Assembly: GCA_003240695.1 (NCBI GenBank)
Contig: QFNC01000005.1
Coordinates: forward strand, 1 to 64,000
DNA from: Pseudoxanthomonas suwonensis
GTDB taxonomy: Bacteria > Pseudomonadota > Gammaproteobacteria > Xanthomonadales > Xanthomonadaceae
Direction of reading: 5' to 3'
Length of the DNA stretch: 64,000 bases
Shown: positions 1 to 8,294 of the stretch, one piece after another
Layout of the letters: each line of letters begins with the position of its first letter
How positions within the stretch are numbered: position 1 is the first letter of the stretch
Notes under the pieces: generated by a model
Database searches by the model: none
Seen by the model: the letters and a program-made list of their open reading frames with translations, nothing else
What the model was told of the DNA's origin: nothing
Made by a program: the position numbers and the translations under genes

Positions 1-203
1 TGCTGGCGGAGATCAAGCCGGAGCCGTTCGACTCCAACTGGAAGGGCGGCTACTTCTGCCCCTGCCACAAGTCGCGCTTCGACATGGCCGGGCGCGTGTT
101 CGAAGGCGTGCCGGCACCCACCAACCTGGTGGTGCCGCCGCACCACTATGCCGATGACACCACCCTGGTGATCGGCGTCGATCCGCAGCAGGGGGCGGCA
201 TGA
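1..203 (+). CDS. petA: Ubiquinol-cytochrome c reductase Rieske iron-sulfur subunit (3' end)
   Basis: C-terminal ~66 residues of the Rieske protein, which passes electrons from ubiquinol to cytochrome c1 in the bc1 complex on the periplasmic face of the inner membrane. The second cluster-binding motif CPCHKSRFD, with its Cys and His ligands, is present and is followed by the usual GRVFEGVPAPTNL proline-loop region. The 5' part, including the membrane anchor and first CxH motif, lies outside the window. The stop overlaps the petB start by 4 bp (ATGA), as expected for a petABC operon. Confidence 0.95.
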   Translation, partial: LAEIKPEPFDSNWKGGYFCPCHKSRFDMAGRVFEGVPAPTNLVVPPHHYADDTTLVIGVDPQQGAA

Positions 204-1465
204 GCATCGCCAACCGCATCAGCCGCCTGTCCGGCAATGCCGCCGACTGGTTCAACGCGCGGGCGCCCGGCTTCCTGCCGTTCTACCACAAGCACATGGA
301 CCAGTACTACGCGCCGAAGAACTTCAACATCTGGTACGTGTTCGGCGTGCTGTCGATGGTGGCGCTGGCCAACCAGATCCTCACCGGCATCTTCCTGACC
401 ATGCACTACAAGCCGAGCGGGGCGGAAGCGTTCGCCTCGGTCGAATACATCATGCGCGACGTGGAGTGGGGCTGGCTGATCCGCTACATGCACTCCACCG
501 GCGCCTCGCTGTTCTTCGTGGTGGTGTACATCCACATGTTCCGCGGGCTGATGTACGGCAGCTACCAGAAGCCGCGCGAACTGGTGTGGATCTTCGGCAT
601 GCTGATCTACCTGGTGCTGATGGCCGAGGCCTTCATGGGCTACGTGCTGCCGTGGGGGCAGATGTCGTTCTGGGGCGCGAAGGTGATCATCTCGCTGTTC
701 GGCGCCATCCCGGTGATCGGCAACGGCCTGACCGAGTGGATCATGGGCGACTACCTGCCCAGCGACGCCACCCTGAACCGCTTCTTCGCCCTGCACGTGA
801 TCGCCCTGCCGCTGGTGCTGCTGCTGATGGTGGTGCTGCACATCTTCGCGCTGCACGAGGTGGGATCGAACAACCCCGATGGCGTGGACATCAAGAAGGG
901 ACCCAAGGGCAATCGCTGGTCGCCGACCGCGCCGGCCGACGGCGTCCCGTTCCATCCGTACTACACGGTGCACGATCTGGTCTACATCGGCTTCTTCCTG
1001 ATGCTGGCCGCGTTCATCATCTTCTTCAGCCCGATGTTCGGCGGCTGGTTCCTGGAGCACGACAACTTCGTCGAGGCGAACCGGCTGGTCACCCCCGCGC
1101 ACATCAAGCCGGTGTGGTACTACACGCCGTACTACGCCATGCTGCGCGTGGTGCCCGACAAGCTGGGCGGCGTGATCGTGATGTTCGCCGCCATCGCCAT
1201 CCTGTTCGCGGTGCCGTGGCTGGACCGCAGCAAGGTGAAGTCGCACCGCTACCGCGGCTGGATCACCAAGCTGATGCTGACGGTTTTCGCCATCAGCTTC
1301 GTGTGGCTGGGCAAGATCGGCGCCGGCCCGGGCACCGACCCGGTGGAAACCATCATCGGCCGGGTGCTGACCTTCCTGTACTTCGCTTTCTTCATCACCA
1401 TGCCGGTGTGGACCAAGCTGGACAAGACCAAACCGGTTCCGGAACGGGTGACGATGCATGACTAA
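200..1465 (+). CDS. petB: Ubiquinol-cytochrome c reductase cytochrome b subunit
   Basis: 421 aa, full length for a bacterial cytochrome b. This is the integral subunit that carries the two b hemes and both quinone sites. Visible signatures are WGATVI-like 'FWGAKVI' near the Qo site, 'GYVLPWGQM', the heme-ligand histidines in 'RYMHSTGAS' and 'FALHVIALP', and many hydrophobic helices. The start overlaps petA and the end overlaps petC by 8 bp, so the three genes are one transcription unit. Confidence 0.97.
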   Translation: MSIANRISRLSGNAADWFNARAPGFLPFYHKHMDQYYAPKNFNIWYVFGVLSMVALANQILTGIFLTMHYKPSGAEAFASVEYIMRDVEWGWLIRYMHSTGASLFFVVVYIHMFRGLMYGSYQKPRELVWIFGMLIYLVLMAEAFMGYVLPWGQMSFWGAKVIISLFGAIPVIGNGLTEWIMGDYLPSDATLNRFFALHVIALPLVLLLMVVLHIFALHEVGSNNPDGVDIKKGPKGNRWSPTAPADGVPFHPYYTVHDLVYIGFFLMLAAFIIFFSPMFGGWFLEHDNFVEANRLVTPAHIKPVWYYTPYYAMLRVVPDKLGGVIVMFAAIAILFAVPWLDRSKVKSHRYRGWITKLMLTVFAISFVWLGKIGAGPGTDPVETIIGRVLTFLYFAFFITMPVWTKLDKTKPVPERVTMHD

Positions 1466-2261
1466 CTCCCTCATCCGCATGGCTATGGCCTGCCTGGCCT
1501 CGCTGTGGCTGGCCGGTGCCGCCCTGGCTGCCGAAACTGGCGTGCCCCTGCAGCATTCCGGCGTCAGCCTGGACGACCGTGCCTCGCTGCAGCGCGGCGC
1601 GGCCCTGTACATGAACTACTGCTCGGGCTGCCACTCGCTGAAATACCTGCGCTACTCGCGCATGGCCACCGATCTGGGCCTGAGCGAGGACGAGGTGATG
1701 AACAGCCTCAACTTCACCGGCGCCAAGTTCGGCGACCACATCCAGGTGGCGATGCCGGCCGACAGGTCGAAGGAGTGGTTCGGCAACCAGCCGCCCGACC
1801 TGAGCCTGGTGGCGCGCTCACGCGGCGAGGACTGGCTGTTCACGTATCTCAAGTCGTTCTATCTGGATGACAGCCGTCCGCTGGGCTGGAACAACACCGT
1901 GTTCCCGAACGTGTCGATGCCCAACCCGCTGTGGGAGCTGCAGGGTCTGCAGCATGCCACTTACGTGGCCAAGCAGCCGAACGGCAAGGACAACGACGGC
2001 AACGTCATCATGGCCTGCCCGCACGGTGCGGTGGATGCCGAGACCCGCTGCATCCAGTCCCTGGGGGTGTCGCGGGCCGGACGGCAGACGCCGGAGGAAT
2101 ACGACCGGACGGTACGCGACATCAGCGCATTCCTGGTGTATGCCGCCGAACCGGCGGGGCTGAAGCGGCAGTCGATCGGGGTCTGGGTGCTGGCATTCCT
2201 GGCGCTGTTCACGCTGCTGGCATGGTTGCTGGAACGCGAATACTGGCGCGACGTGCATTGA
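1458..2261 (+). CDS. petC: Ubiquinol-cytochrome c reductase cytochrome c1 subunit
   Basis: 267 aa exported c-type cytochrome that accepts electrons from the Rieske centre. It has an N-terminal signal peptide ending near ALAAE, a heme-attachment motif CSGCH (about residues 53-57), a Met-containing axial-ligand region, and a C-terminal transmembrane helix (about residues 237-258) followed by the basic/aromatic end EREYWRDVH. It is the last gene of petABC. The 135 bp downstream gap before sspA contains G/C-rich inverted segments, but I see no clear T-tract terminator. Confidence 0.96.
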   Translation: MTNSLIRMAMACLASLWLAGAALAAETGVPLQHSGVSLDDRASLQRGAALYMNYCSGCHSLKYLRYSRMATDLGLSEDEVMNSLNFTGAKFGDHIQVAMPADRSKEWFGNQPPDLSLVARSRGEDWLFTYLKSFYLDDSRPLGWNNTVFPNVSMPNPLWELQGLQHATYVAKQPNGKDNDGNVIMACPHGAVDAETRCIQSLGVSRAGRQTPEEYDRTVRDISAFLVYAAEPAGLKRQSIGVWVLAFLALFTLLAWLLEREYWRDVH

Positions 2262-2396
2262 TCGCGCCGCGCCGCTCGGGCACACTCGGGCGGATGCGGC
2301 AAGGCAGTACCGGGACGGCCCGCACACGGGGTGCGCGGTGTCCCTGCCACCGGCGGATGCCGGGACGAAAGGGCCGGTTGGCCGGGTGAGATTTCT

Positions 2397-3017
2397 ATGC
2401 GCAATACCCTGACGTTGTTTTCATCGGTCGATGACGTGTTGTGCCATCGGGTACGCCTGGTGCTGTCGGCCAAGGGCGTGCCCTACGATTTCGTGGCCGT
2501 GGATGCGAAGGATCCGCCGCCGGACCTGATCGATCTGAACCCCTACCATTCAGTACCGACCCTGGTCGAGCGCGACATGGTGCTGTATGCCGCCTCGGTG
2601 GTCAGCGAATACCTGGACGAACGCTACCCGCATCCGCCGTTGATGCCGATCGATCCGTTGTCGCGCGCGCGCCTGCGCCTGGCGATGCTGCGCATCGAGC
2701 ACGACTGGGTGCCGCAGGTGCAGGCGATCCAGATGGGCAACAAGTCGCAGGCGGAGATCGCGCGCAAGCGTCTGCAGGAACTGCTGACCGCCTCGGTGCC
2801 GCTGTTCAAGGCCAGCAAGTTCTTCCTGAATCCGGAAATGAGCCTGGCCGACTGCGCCATGGCGCCGATCGTGTGGCGGCTGCAGGCACTGGGCATCGCC
2901 TTGCCGAAGGACGGCGGCAAGGTGATCGAGGACTACGGCAATCGCATCTTCCGCAGCCCGGGCTTCGCCCGCAGCCTGACGCCGCAGGAACGCCAGCTGC
3001 GCGAGCTGCCGGATTGA
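2397..3017 (+). CDS. sspA: Stringent starvation protein A (GST-fold transcription regulator)
   Basis: 206 aa. It has a thioredoxin-like N-terminal half (NTLTLFSSVDDVLCHRVRL, NPYHSVPTLVERD, then YLDERYPHPPLMP) and an all-helical C-terminal half, as in SspA, an RNA-polymerase-associated GST homologue. The reading frame is open further upstream to 2331, but the SspA family begins at the MRNTLTLF methionine. It follows petABC and directly precedes sspB, an order common in beta/gammaproteobacteria. A GST-family enzyme is the alternative, but lack of the catalytic residue pattern and the sspB partner favour SspA. Confidence 0.93.
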   Translation: MRNTLTLFSSVDDVLCHRVRLVLSAKGVPYDFVAVDAKDPPPDLIDLNPYHSVPTLVERDMVLYAASVVSEYLDERYPHPPLMPIDPLSRARLRLAMLRIEHDWVPQVQAIQMGNKSQAEIARKRLQELLTASVPLFKASKFFLNPEMSLADCAMAPIVWRLQALGIALPKDGGKVIEDYGNRIFRSPGFARSLTPQERQLRELPD

Positions 3018-3105
3018 GCCCTTGCCGGCTGCGCGGCTGCCGGCGCGGTTCCGGTGCCGCACTCTGCCCACGCTGCGCACACCGGCGGTCCTGCATGCTG
3101 CAGCC

Positions 3106-3567
3106 ATGAACGAAAGCGCCCCGTCTGCCATGACCAGTTATCGCCCCTACCTGTTGCGCGCGCTGTGGGAATGGATTGCCGACAACGGCATGACCCCGCA
3201 CATTCTGGTGGATGCGACGCGTCCGGGGGTGCAGGTGCCGCCGCAGACGGTGAAGGACGGTCGGGTGGTGCTGAACATCGCCGATCAGGCGGTGGGCAAG
3301 CTGCACATGGGCAACGATGCGGTGACCTTCCATGCGCGTTTCGGCGGAGTCAGCCACGCGGTGTCGGTGCCGGTAGCCGCGGTGCTGGCCATCTACTCGC
3401 GCGAAACCGGACAGGGCATGGCCATGCCGGACGATCCGGTCGAGGCCGCCGCCGATCCGGTCGAGGCGGGAGCGGCTCCCGTGCCGGCAATCGGCGTATC
3501 AGCGGATCCGCCCGACGACGAACCGCCCGCGCCCAAGCGTGGCGGGCATCTGCGGGTGGTGAAGTAG
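3106..3567 (+). CDS. sspB: ClpXP adaptor SspB
   Basis: 153 aa with this start. SspB tethers ssrA-tagged substrates to ClpXP. The conserved substrate-binding core is visible (RPYLLRALWEWI, DNGMTPHILVDA, then FHARFGG), followed by an acidic/Pro-Ala linker. The extreme C-terminus is GGHLRVVK, the known ClpX-binding (XB) tail of the family. A second in-frame ATG at 3130 (MTSYRPYL) is possible; the 3106 start gives the short polar leader typical of xanthomonad SspB. No strong ribosome-binding site precedes either. Confidence 0.94.
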   Translation: MNESAPSAMTSYRPYLLRALWEWIADNGMTPHILVDATRPGVQVPPQTVKDGRVVLNIADQAVGKLHMGNDAVTFHARFGGVSHAVSVPVAAVLAIYSRETGQGMAMPDDPVEAAADPVEAGAAPVPAIGVSADPPDDEPPAPKRGGHLRVVK

Positions 3568-3604
3568 ACGGTTTTTCGATGCGTCGGCAGGACAGCCGGG
3601 CATC

Positions 3605-3931
3605 TCAATGCAGGGGGACGATCGGCGCAGCCCGGCCGGGCCCGCTGAAGGCGACCAGCCGGTTGCCCAGCAGGACCAGCTGGCCGCGGTGCCGGTCGTG
3701 ACCGTCTTCGGAGTAGTCGAACACGAAGCGGCGCTCCAGTCCCAGCCAGCCGTCGTCGCGGCGGCGCAGGCGCAGGCCGGCAGCGTGCACGCTGTCATCC
3801 AGCCACTGCACGCCGGCGGTTTCGCAGGCGCGACGGCCCAGCGACCGGGCACGCTCGGCGGCGGCGCGCGCGGCACTCCACCACCACACGACAAGGCACC
3901 CACATACCATCAGGATGAGTAGGGTCGGCAT
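3605..3931 (-). CDS. DUF3301 family small membrane-anchored protein
   Basis: 108 aa. One N-terminal hydrophobic helix (TLLILMVCGCLVVWWW) is followed by a soluble basic domain with AGVQWLDDSVHAAGLRL and a WLGLERRFVFDYSEDG strand region, the pattern of DUF3301 proteins of gammaproteobacteria. Function is unknown. The frame is open 13 codons further upstream, but the methionine at 3931 directly precedes the hydrophobic segment. It is convergent with sspB (37 bp gap) and divergent from the FHA gene at 4014. Confidence 0.8.
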   Translation of the reverse strand: MPTLLILMVCGCLVVWWWSAARAAAERARSLGRRACETAGVQWLDDSVHAAGLRLRRRDDGWLGLERRFVFDYSEDGHDRHRGQLVLLGNRLVAFSGPGRAAPIVPLH

Positions 3932-4013
3932 GCCGTCTCCGGAAAGGGCGTTGGGCTTCGCAGATCGCAAGTTTTGTCGCAGAATTCACACATCAGGTCA
4001 CATCGTCGCAAAC

Positions 4014-4862
4014 ATGAAACTGGTTTTTCTGGCGGCCGAGCATCCGCCCCTGCTGCTAGGGCAGGGCATCCATCGCATCGGCTCGGCAGCCGAGGCGGAC
4101 GTCTTGCTGTCCGAGAATGGCGTTCATCCCAATCATGCCGAATTGTACGTGGGCCCGCACGGGGTGAGCCTGCGACCGGCGCCCGACGCTGCCGTGAAGG
4201 TGAACGATCGCGCAGTGGTAGGCCTGATCGCCGTGCGTGGCGGCGATGTGCTGACCATCGGCCAGGTGCAGATGCGGCTGGATGCGCTCAGCAGCACCAC
4301 GGTCGATCCCGTCGTCCCGGATTCGGCAGCCGCCAGTGCCGCTGTATTGAGCACCGATGCCGATGACCTGGACGAGGAGAGAGCGCACAACGACGTTCTT
4401 GCCGCCACCCGCGTGTTGCCCGCATTGCCGCGCTACGTGCTGCGCGGCATCTCCAGTGCCGGGTTCGGGCGGACGTTCCCGATCGTGGCGCCAACTGTGG
4501 TGGGGCGTTCGGCCGAATGCGACATCCAGCTGGACCAGCCTGGGCTGTCGCGCCAGCAGGCGCGGCTGACCCCGACGGCCGACGGGCTGCTGGTCGAGGA
4601 TCTGGGGTCGACCAACGGCACCTTGCTGAACGAGGAGCCCGTTACCCACGCGGTTGCCCATCATGGCGATGAAATCGGCTTCGACGTGATGCGCTTCCGG
4701 CTGGTGTCCACGGTCGCCCCGGAACACGATCCGGGAGCGGCATCGACGACAGCGCGCAGCAGCAGACCGGCGGCACCGAATCGGCTGCCGTGGATGGTGG
4801 GCGGCGTGGCGATTGCGGTGCTGTTGCTGATTCTGCTGCTGGTGGCAGCACGCCTGCTGTAG
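4014..4862 (+). CDS. Tail-anchored protein with two FHA-type domains (copy A)
   Basis: 282 aa. FHA domains bind phosphothreonine peptides. An N-terminal degenerate FHA-like domain (about residues 10-90; HRIGSAAEADVLL, NHAELYV) is followed by an acidic linker. A second domain (about 145-235) has VVGRSAECDIQL and LGSTNGTLLNE. Here the usual SRxxH is SRQQA, so the conserved His is missing. A 20-residue hydrophobic segment forms the C-terminus, so the protein should be anchored by its tail with the FHA domains in the cytoplasm. The start is set at the MKLVFL methionine shared with the paralogue at 4987. Confidence 0.85.
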   Translation: MKLVFLAAEHPPLLLGQGIHRIGSAAEADVLLSENGVHPNHAELYVGPHGVSLRPAPDAAVKVNDRAVVGLIAVRGGDVLTIGQVQMRLDALSSTTVDPVVPDSAAASAAVLSTDADDLDEERAHNDVLAATRVLPALPRYVLRGISSAGFGRTFPIVAPTVVGRSAECDIQLDQPGLSRQQARLTPTADGLLVEDLGSTNGTLLNEEPVTHAVAHHGDEIGFDVMRFRLVSTVAPEHDPGAASTTARSSRPAAPNRLPWMVGGVAIAVLLLILLLVAARLL

Positions 4863-4986
4863 TGCAACGCAGCGTTGACCGGCGATGCCGTGTCGATGCC
4901 CGCGTGTCCAGTGCGCCGGCGCCGGGGTATCGCGGCACAGGCGATCTGTCGCACAATCGGATCCGAACCCTGACTGCGCTGCCGCC

Positions 4987-5910
4987 ATGAAGCTGGTATT
5001 CCTGCAATCGGACCTTCCGCCGTTGCCGCTGCGGCGCGGCATCCACCGCATCGGATCGGAGCACTGGGCCGACATTCGCCTGGAGGCCGCCGACGTGCTG
5101 GCGCTGCACGCCGAGTTGTACGTCGGCGCGAAGCAGGCCAGCCTGGGCGCGACCGCGAACGCGCCAGTGCACGTGAATGAGCAGACCATCGATGGCATGA
5201 CCCGCCTGCAACATGGCGATGTACTGCAGATCGGCCAGATGCGCCTGCGCTTCGAACAGGCGGATGCCTCGCAGCATGCCGCCGACGCCCCCGCACCGGC
5301 CGTGCTGCCACAGGCGCTGCGGGTGCCGGCCACCGAATACTTCAAGGATCGACTGCCCGCCGATGCGGTTCCGGAACCGCCACCGCAGCCATCGCCATCG
5401 CCGGCGCCAGTGCCGTTGCAGGCTCCGCGCACGCCGGCGCCGATGGGCGCGACCCAGATGCATCAGGCCTTGCCCAAGTACGTGCTGCGCGGCATTTCCA
5501 GCACCAACCTGGGCTGGACCCTGCCTCTGCCCGGTGCGACCGTGGTGGGGCGTTCGGCCGATTGCGGCATCCAGCTGGAGCACAGCGGCCTGTCGCGCGA
5601 ACATGCGCGCCTCACGCCGACCGCGCAGGGCCTGCTGGTCGAGGACATGGATTCGAGCAACGGCACCTTCCTCAACGAACAGAAGATCAGCCGCGCGGTG
5701 GCCCATCACGGCGACGAGATCGGTCTGGACGTGCTGCGTTTCCGGCTGGTGGCCACGGCCGCCAACGACAGCGATCCGATGGCGCACGCGCGCGTGCCGC
5801 AGCGCAGCCAGGCAGCATCCCGCAATGCCGGGAACGCCAGCGCCTGGCCGTGGATGCTCGGCGCCGTGCTGCTGCTCGTGCTGGTACTGCTGGTGCTGCT
5901 GTTCTGGTAA
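4987..5910 (+). CDS. Tail-anchored protein with two FHA-type domains (copy B)
   Basis: 307 aa paralogue of the preceding gene, starting with the same MKLVFL and sharing RGIHRIGSE, YVLRGISS, VVGRSA and VAHHGDEIG. The N-terminal FHA-like domain is degenerate. The second domain is canonical, with GRSADCGIQL, SREHARLTP and SSNGTFLNE, including the His lacking in copy A. The linker is Pro-rich (EPPPQPSPSPAPVP). The last ~20 residues are a Leu/Val-rich membrane anchor ending in LLFW. The 124 bp gap after copy A suggests co-transcription. It may read Ser/Thr phosphorylation, for instance by the kinase at 38284-40341; that link is inference. Confidence 0.87.
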   Translation: MKLVFLQSDLPPLPLRRGIHRIGSEHWADIRLEAADVLALHAELYVGAKQASLGATANAPVHVNEQTIDGMTRLQHGDVLQIGQMRLRFEQADASQHAADAPAPAVLPQALRVPATEYFKDRLPADAVPEPPPQPSPSPAPVPLQAPRTPAPMGATQMHQALPKYVLRGISSTNLGWTLPLPGATVVGRSADCGIQLEHSGLSREHARLTPTAQGLLVEDMDSSNGTFLNEQKISRAVAHHGDEIGLDVLRFRLVATAANDSDPMAHARVPQRSQAASRNAGNASAWPWMLGAVLLLVLVLLVLLFW

Positions 5911-5943
5911 GAACCCGACGCGGCCTCGGCGGGCAGGGACGAC

Positions 5944-6501
5944 TCAGAAACGTGCGCCCTGGCTGGCACCGTGATCCGTGCTGCGATCGTAGTCCCTTTC
6001 CCTGGCCCTGAAATCCGACAGGATCGCCTGCGCGACACGATTGGCCTCGCTTTCCAGCGCATTGCAGCCGCCGGAACCGCCGAGCCGCGACAAGCGACGC
6101 TCGACTTTCCGGGCAGCGGAGATGGCGATCCGGCGATGCCCGTCCTCGTGTAGCCGCAGCGCGGCACTGTATGTCTCCCATTTCACTCTGACGCTGGCGG
6201 GCAATGTTCCGGTCCCGGCCAGTTGCGGCAGGGTCATGACCGTGTCGGTGTCGACACGGACCGACCGGATGACACAGGCACTTCCCGCCGGGGCATAGGT
6301 GAAGTTCCAGGACACGTGCCATGACGTGTCGCCGTGGTAGCGCTTGCCGTCTGCCCCGACAGGCCCGTGCCGGTCCAGCGCGTCGCGGATGCTGCGCACG
6401 CTGTTTCCATCCACCCGGTAGTAATCCGTTCGCAAGCTGTCCGAAGCAGAAGCCGCATTGCACGCCACCAGCACGAGAAAACAGCTAGCCGATCGCTTCA
6501 T
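5944..6501 (-). CDS. DUF922 family putative secreted zinc-dependent protease
   Basis: 185 aa with an N-terminal signal peptide (MKRSASCFLVLVACNAASAS). The body has YYRVDGNSVRSIRDAL, a W-rich strand region (SWHVSWNFTY) and the motif LHEDGHRRIA, an HExxH zinc-binding pattern with the following residues typical of DUF922, a family annotated as predicted secreted Zn-dependent proteases. Two Cys (in SACVIRS and GGCNALE) could form a periplasmic disulfide. It is convergent with the FHA pair (33 bp gap) and lies 34 bp downstream of nadC on the same strand. Confidence 0.78.
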   Translation of the reverse strand: MKRSASCFLVLVACNAASASDSLRTDYYRVDGNSVRSIRDALDRHGPVGADGKRYHGDTSWHVSWNFTYAPAGSACVIRSVRVDTDTVMTLPQLAGTGTLPASVRVKWETYSAALRLHEDGHRRIAISAARKVERRLSRLGGSGGCNALESEANRVAQAILSDFRARERDYDRSTDHGASQGARF

Positions 6502-6535
6502 CCGCGATTCCCCGAGCCGCGGTCGATGGCTGCCA

Positions 6536-7429
6536 TCACGCCGGCGGCGGCCCCAGTTTCAGTGACAGGTCGATGGCCTGCAGGTGCTTGGTCAGTCCGC
6601 CGATCGAGATGCAGTCCACGCCGTCCTCGGCGATGCCGCGCAGGGAGGTCAGATCGACCCCGCCGGACACTTCCAGCGGGATGCGGCCATGCCACGGTGC
6701 CGCATGTGCGATGCGCACTGCCTCGCGGCGGGTGGCGGCATCGAAATCGTCGATCAGGATGCGGTCGCAGCCGGCCTGCAGTGCTTCCTGCAGCTGTGCC
6801 AGCGTTTCCACTTCCACGATCAGCGGCAGCTGCGGGTGCTGCTGCCGGGCCGCAGCGATGGCCGCTGGAACCGATCCGGCCACGCGGATGTGGTTTTCCT
6901 TCAGCATCACCGCATCGAACAGGCCGATGCGGTGATTGCGACCGCCGCCGGCGCGCACCGCGTATTTCTGCGCCAGGCGCAGTCCGGGCAGGGTCTTGCG
7001 GGTGTCGAGGATGCGTGCATCGGTGCCGCGCACCGCATCCACGTACTGCGCGGTGACGGTGGCGGTGCCGGACAGGGTCTGCAGGAAGTTGAGCGAAGCG
7101 CGCTCGGCACTGACCAGCGCGCGGCTGCGGCCCTGCAGCGTGGCGATCACCGTACCCTTGGCGATGCGCTCGCCCTCGCGGCAGCGCCAGTCGATGCGCA
7201 CCTGCGGATCCAGCATGCGGTGGCAGGCGTCGAACCAGGGCCGGCCGGCGATCACCGCGTCCTGCTTGCACAGCAGGTAGGCGCTGTCGGGCACGTCGGG
7301 CAGCAGACTGGCGGTCACGTCGCCACTGCCCAGATCCTCGGCCAGCGCCTGCTGCACGTCGGCCAGCACCGATTCCGGCGTGGCCGGGGTCAGCGAACCG
7401 TCGAAGGCGTCGTCGCGCGGATCGGTCAT
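6536..7429 (-). CDS. nadC: Nicotinate-nucleotide pyrophosphorylase (carboxylating)
   Basis: 297 aa quinolinate phosphoribosyltransferase, which converts quinolinate and PRPP to nicotinate mononucleotide in de novo NAD synthesis. Family landmarks: EDLGSGDVTAS at the N-terminus, RASLNFLQTLSGTAT, DTRKTLPGLRLAQKYAV, GGGRNHRIGLFDAVMLKENH (substrate-binding Arg/His/Lys), EVETLAQLQEAL, and the C-terminal EVSGGVDL and GVDCISIGGLTKH. The length is normal. The start overlaps the Trm112-like gene by 4 bp. A second NAD gene, nadD, is at 48532. Confidence 0.97.
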   Translation of the reverse strand: MTDPRDDAFDGSLTPATPESVLADVQQALAEDLGSGDVTASLLPDVPDSAYLLCKQDAVIAGRPWFDACHRMLDPQVRIDWRCREGERIAKGTVIATLQGRSRALVSAERASLNFLQTLSGTATVTAQYVDAVRGTDARILDTRKTLPGLRLAQKYAVRAGGGRNHRIGLFDAVMLKENHIRVAGSVPAAIAAARQQHPQLPLIVEVETLAQLQEALQAGCDRILIDDFDAATRREAVRIAHAAPWHGRIPLEVSGGVDLTSLRGIAEDGVDCISIGGLTKHLQAIDLSLKLGPPPA

Positions 7430-7692
7430 GGTGCGGTGGTGGCGATGCCATCCATCGCGATGGCTTCCTCGGCCAGCAGCACCGGAATGCCATCGTCCAC
7501 CCGGTAGGCGCGCTTGCCGTCATGGGTCAGCAGCGCGGCGTGGACGGATTCGGTCTGCATGCTGCCGTCCGTGCGCAGCGCGCGGCCTTCGGCAATGGCA
7601 GCATTGAGTGCGGCCACGGTGGCGGCATCGGCCAGCGCCAGCGACTGGCGGGTGACGGGGCAGACCAGGATGTCGAGCAGTTTGCGATCCAT
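7426..7692 (-). CDS. Trm112/YcaR-family small protein
   Basis: 88 aa. It begins MDRKLLDILVCPVTRQSL, the signature of the Trm112/YcaR family, and ends with YRVDDGIPVLLAEEA. The family supplies small activator or zinc-binding partners for methyltransferases in some organisms. Only one Cys of the classical CPxC/CPxT zinc site is present (CPVT), so metal binding is doubtful. The reading frame stays open upstream, but the methionine at 7692 is the family start. It is translationally coupled to nadC (ATGA) and divergent from purE. Confidence 0.85.
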   Translation of the reverse strand: MDRKLLDILVCPVTRQSLALADAATVAALNAAIAEGRALRTDGSMQTESVHAALLTHDGKRAYRVDDGIPVLLAEEAIAMDGIATTAP

Positions 7693-7748
7693 GATGCGGC
7701 AGACGGCGGCGGGATCGCTAGAATACGCCTTTGCCACCGGGAGCGGCC

Positions 7749-8267
7749 ATGCACGCCACGACCAACGCGCCGATATCCGTGCAGCCGCGGGTGGGCATCG
7801 TGATGGGATCGCGTTCGGATTGGGACACGCTGAAGCCCGCTGCCGAGCGACTGGAGCAACTTGGCATCGCGCATGAAGTGCGGGTGGTGTCGGCGCATCG
7901 AACGCCCGATGTGCTGTTCGACTACGCCGCCAGCGCGCAGGCACGTGGGTTGCGCGCGATCATCGCCGGGGCCGGTGGTGCCGCGCATCTGCCGGGCATG
8001 CTGGCCGCGAAAACCAGCGTGCCGGTGCTGGGTGTGCCGGTGCAGAGCAAGGCGTTGAACGGTCTGGATTCGCTGCTGTCGATCGTGCAGATGCCGGCGG
8101 GCATTCCGGTGGCCACCTTCGCCATCGGCACGGCCGGCGCGGCCAATGCGGCCTTGTTCGCGGCGGCGATGCTGGCCGGGGAAGATGCCGCGATCGCCGA
8201 TGCGCTGCAGGCCTTCCGCGAGCAACAGACCCGGCAGGTACTGGCGCATGACGATCCACGCATCTGA
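7749..8267 (+). CDS. purE: N5-carboxyaminoimidazole ribonucleotide mutase
   Basis: 172 aa. It moves the carboxyl group from N5-CAIR to form CAIR in purine synthesis and acts with PurK downstream. Hallmarks are [13 protein letters not shown] (phosphate and substrate binding), VVSAHRTPD (catalytic His), [32 protein letters not shown] and the [12 protein letters not shown] helix. The ATG at 7749 is preferred over 7731 because a GGGAG ribosome-binding site lies just upstream. The gap to the divergent Trm112-like gene is only 56 bp and must hold both promoters; a TAGAAT hexamer lies at about 7719-7724. Confidence 0.96.
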   Translation: MHATTNAPISVQPRVGIVMGSRSDWDTLKPAAERLEQLGIAHEVRVVSAHRTPDVLFDYAASAQARGLRAIIAGAGGAAHLPGMLAAKTSVPVLGVPVQSKALNGLDSLLSIVQMPAGIPVATFAIGTAGAANAALFAAAMLAGEDAAIADALQAFREQQTRQVLAHDDPRI

Positions 8268-8294
8268 ACGCGCTGCCTGCGCAGCCATGACGGC

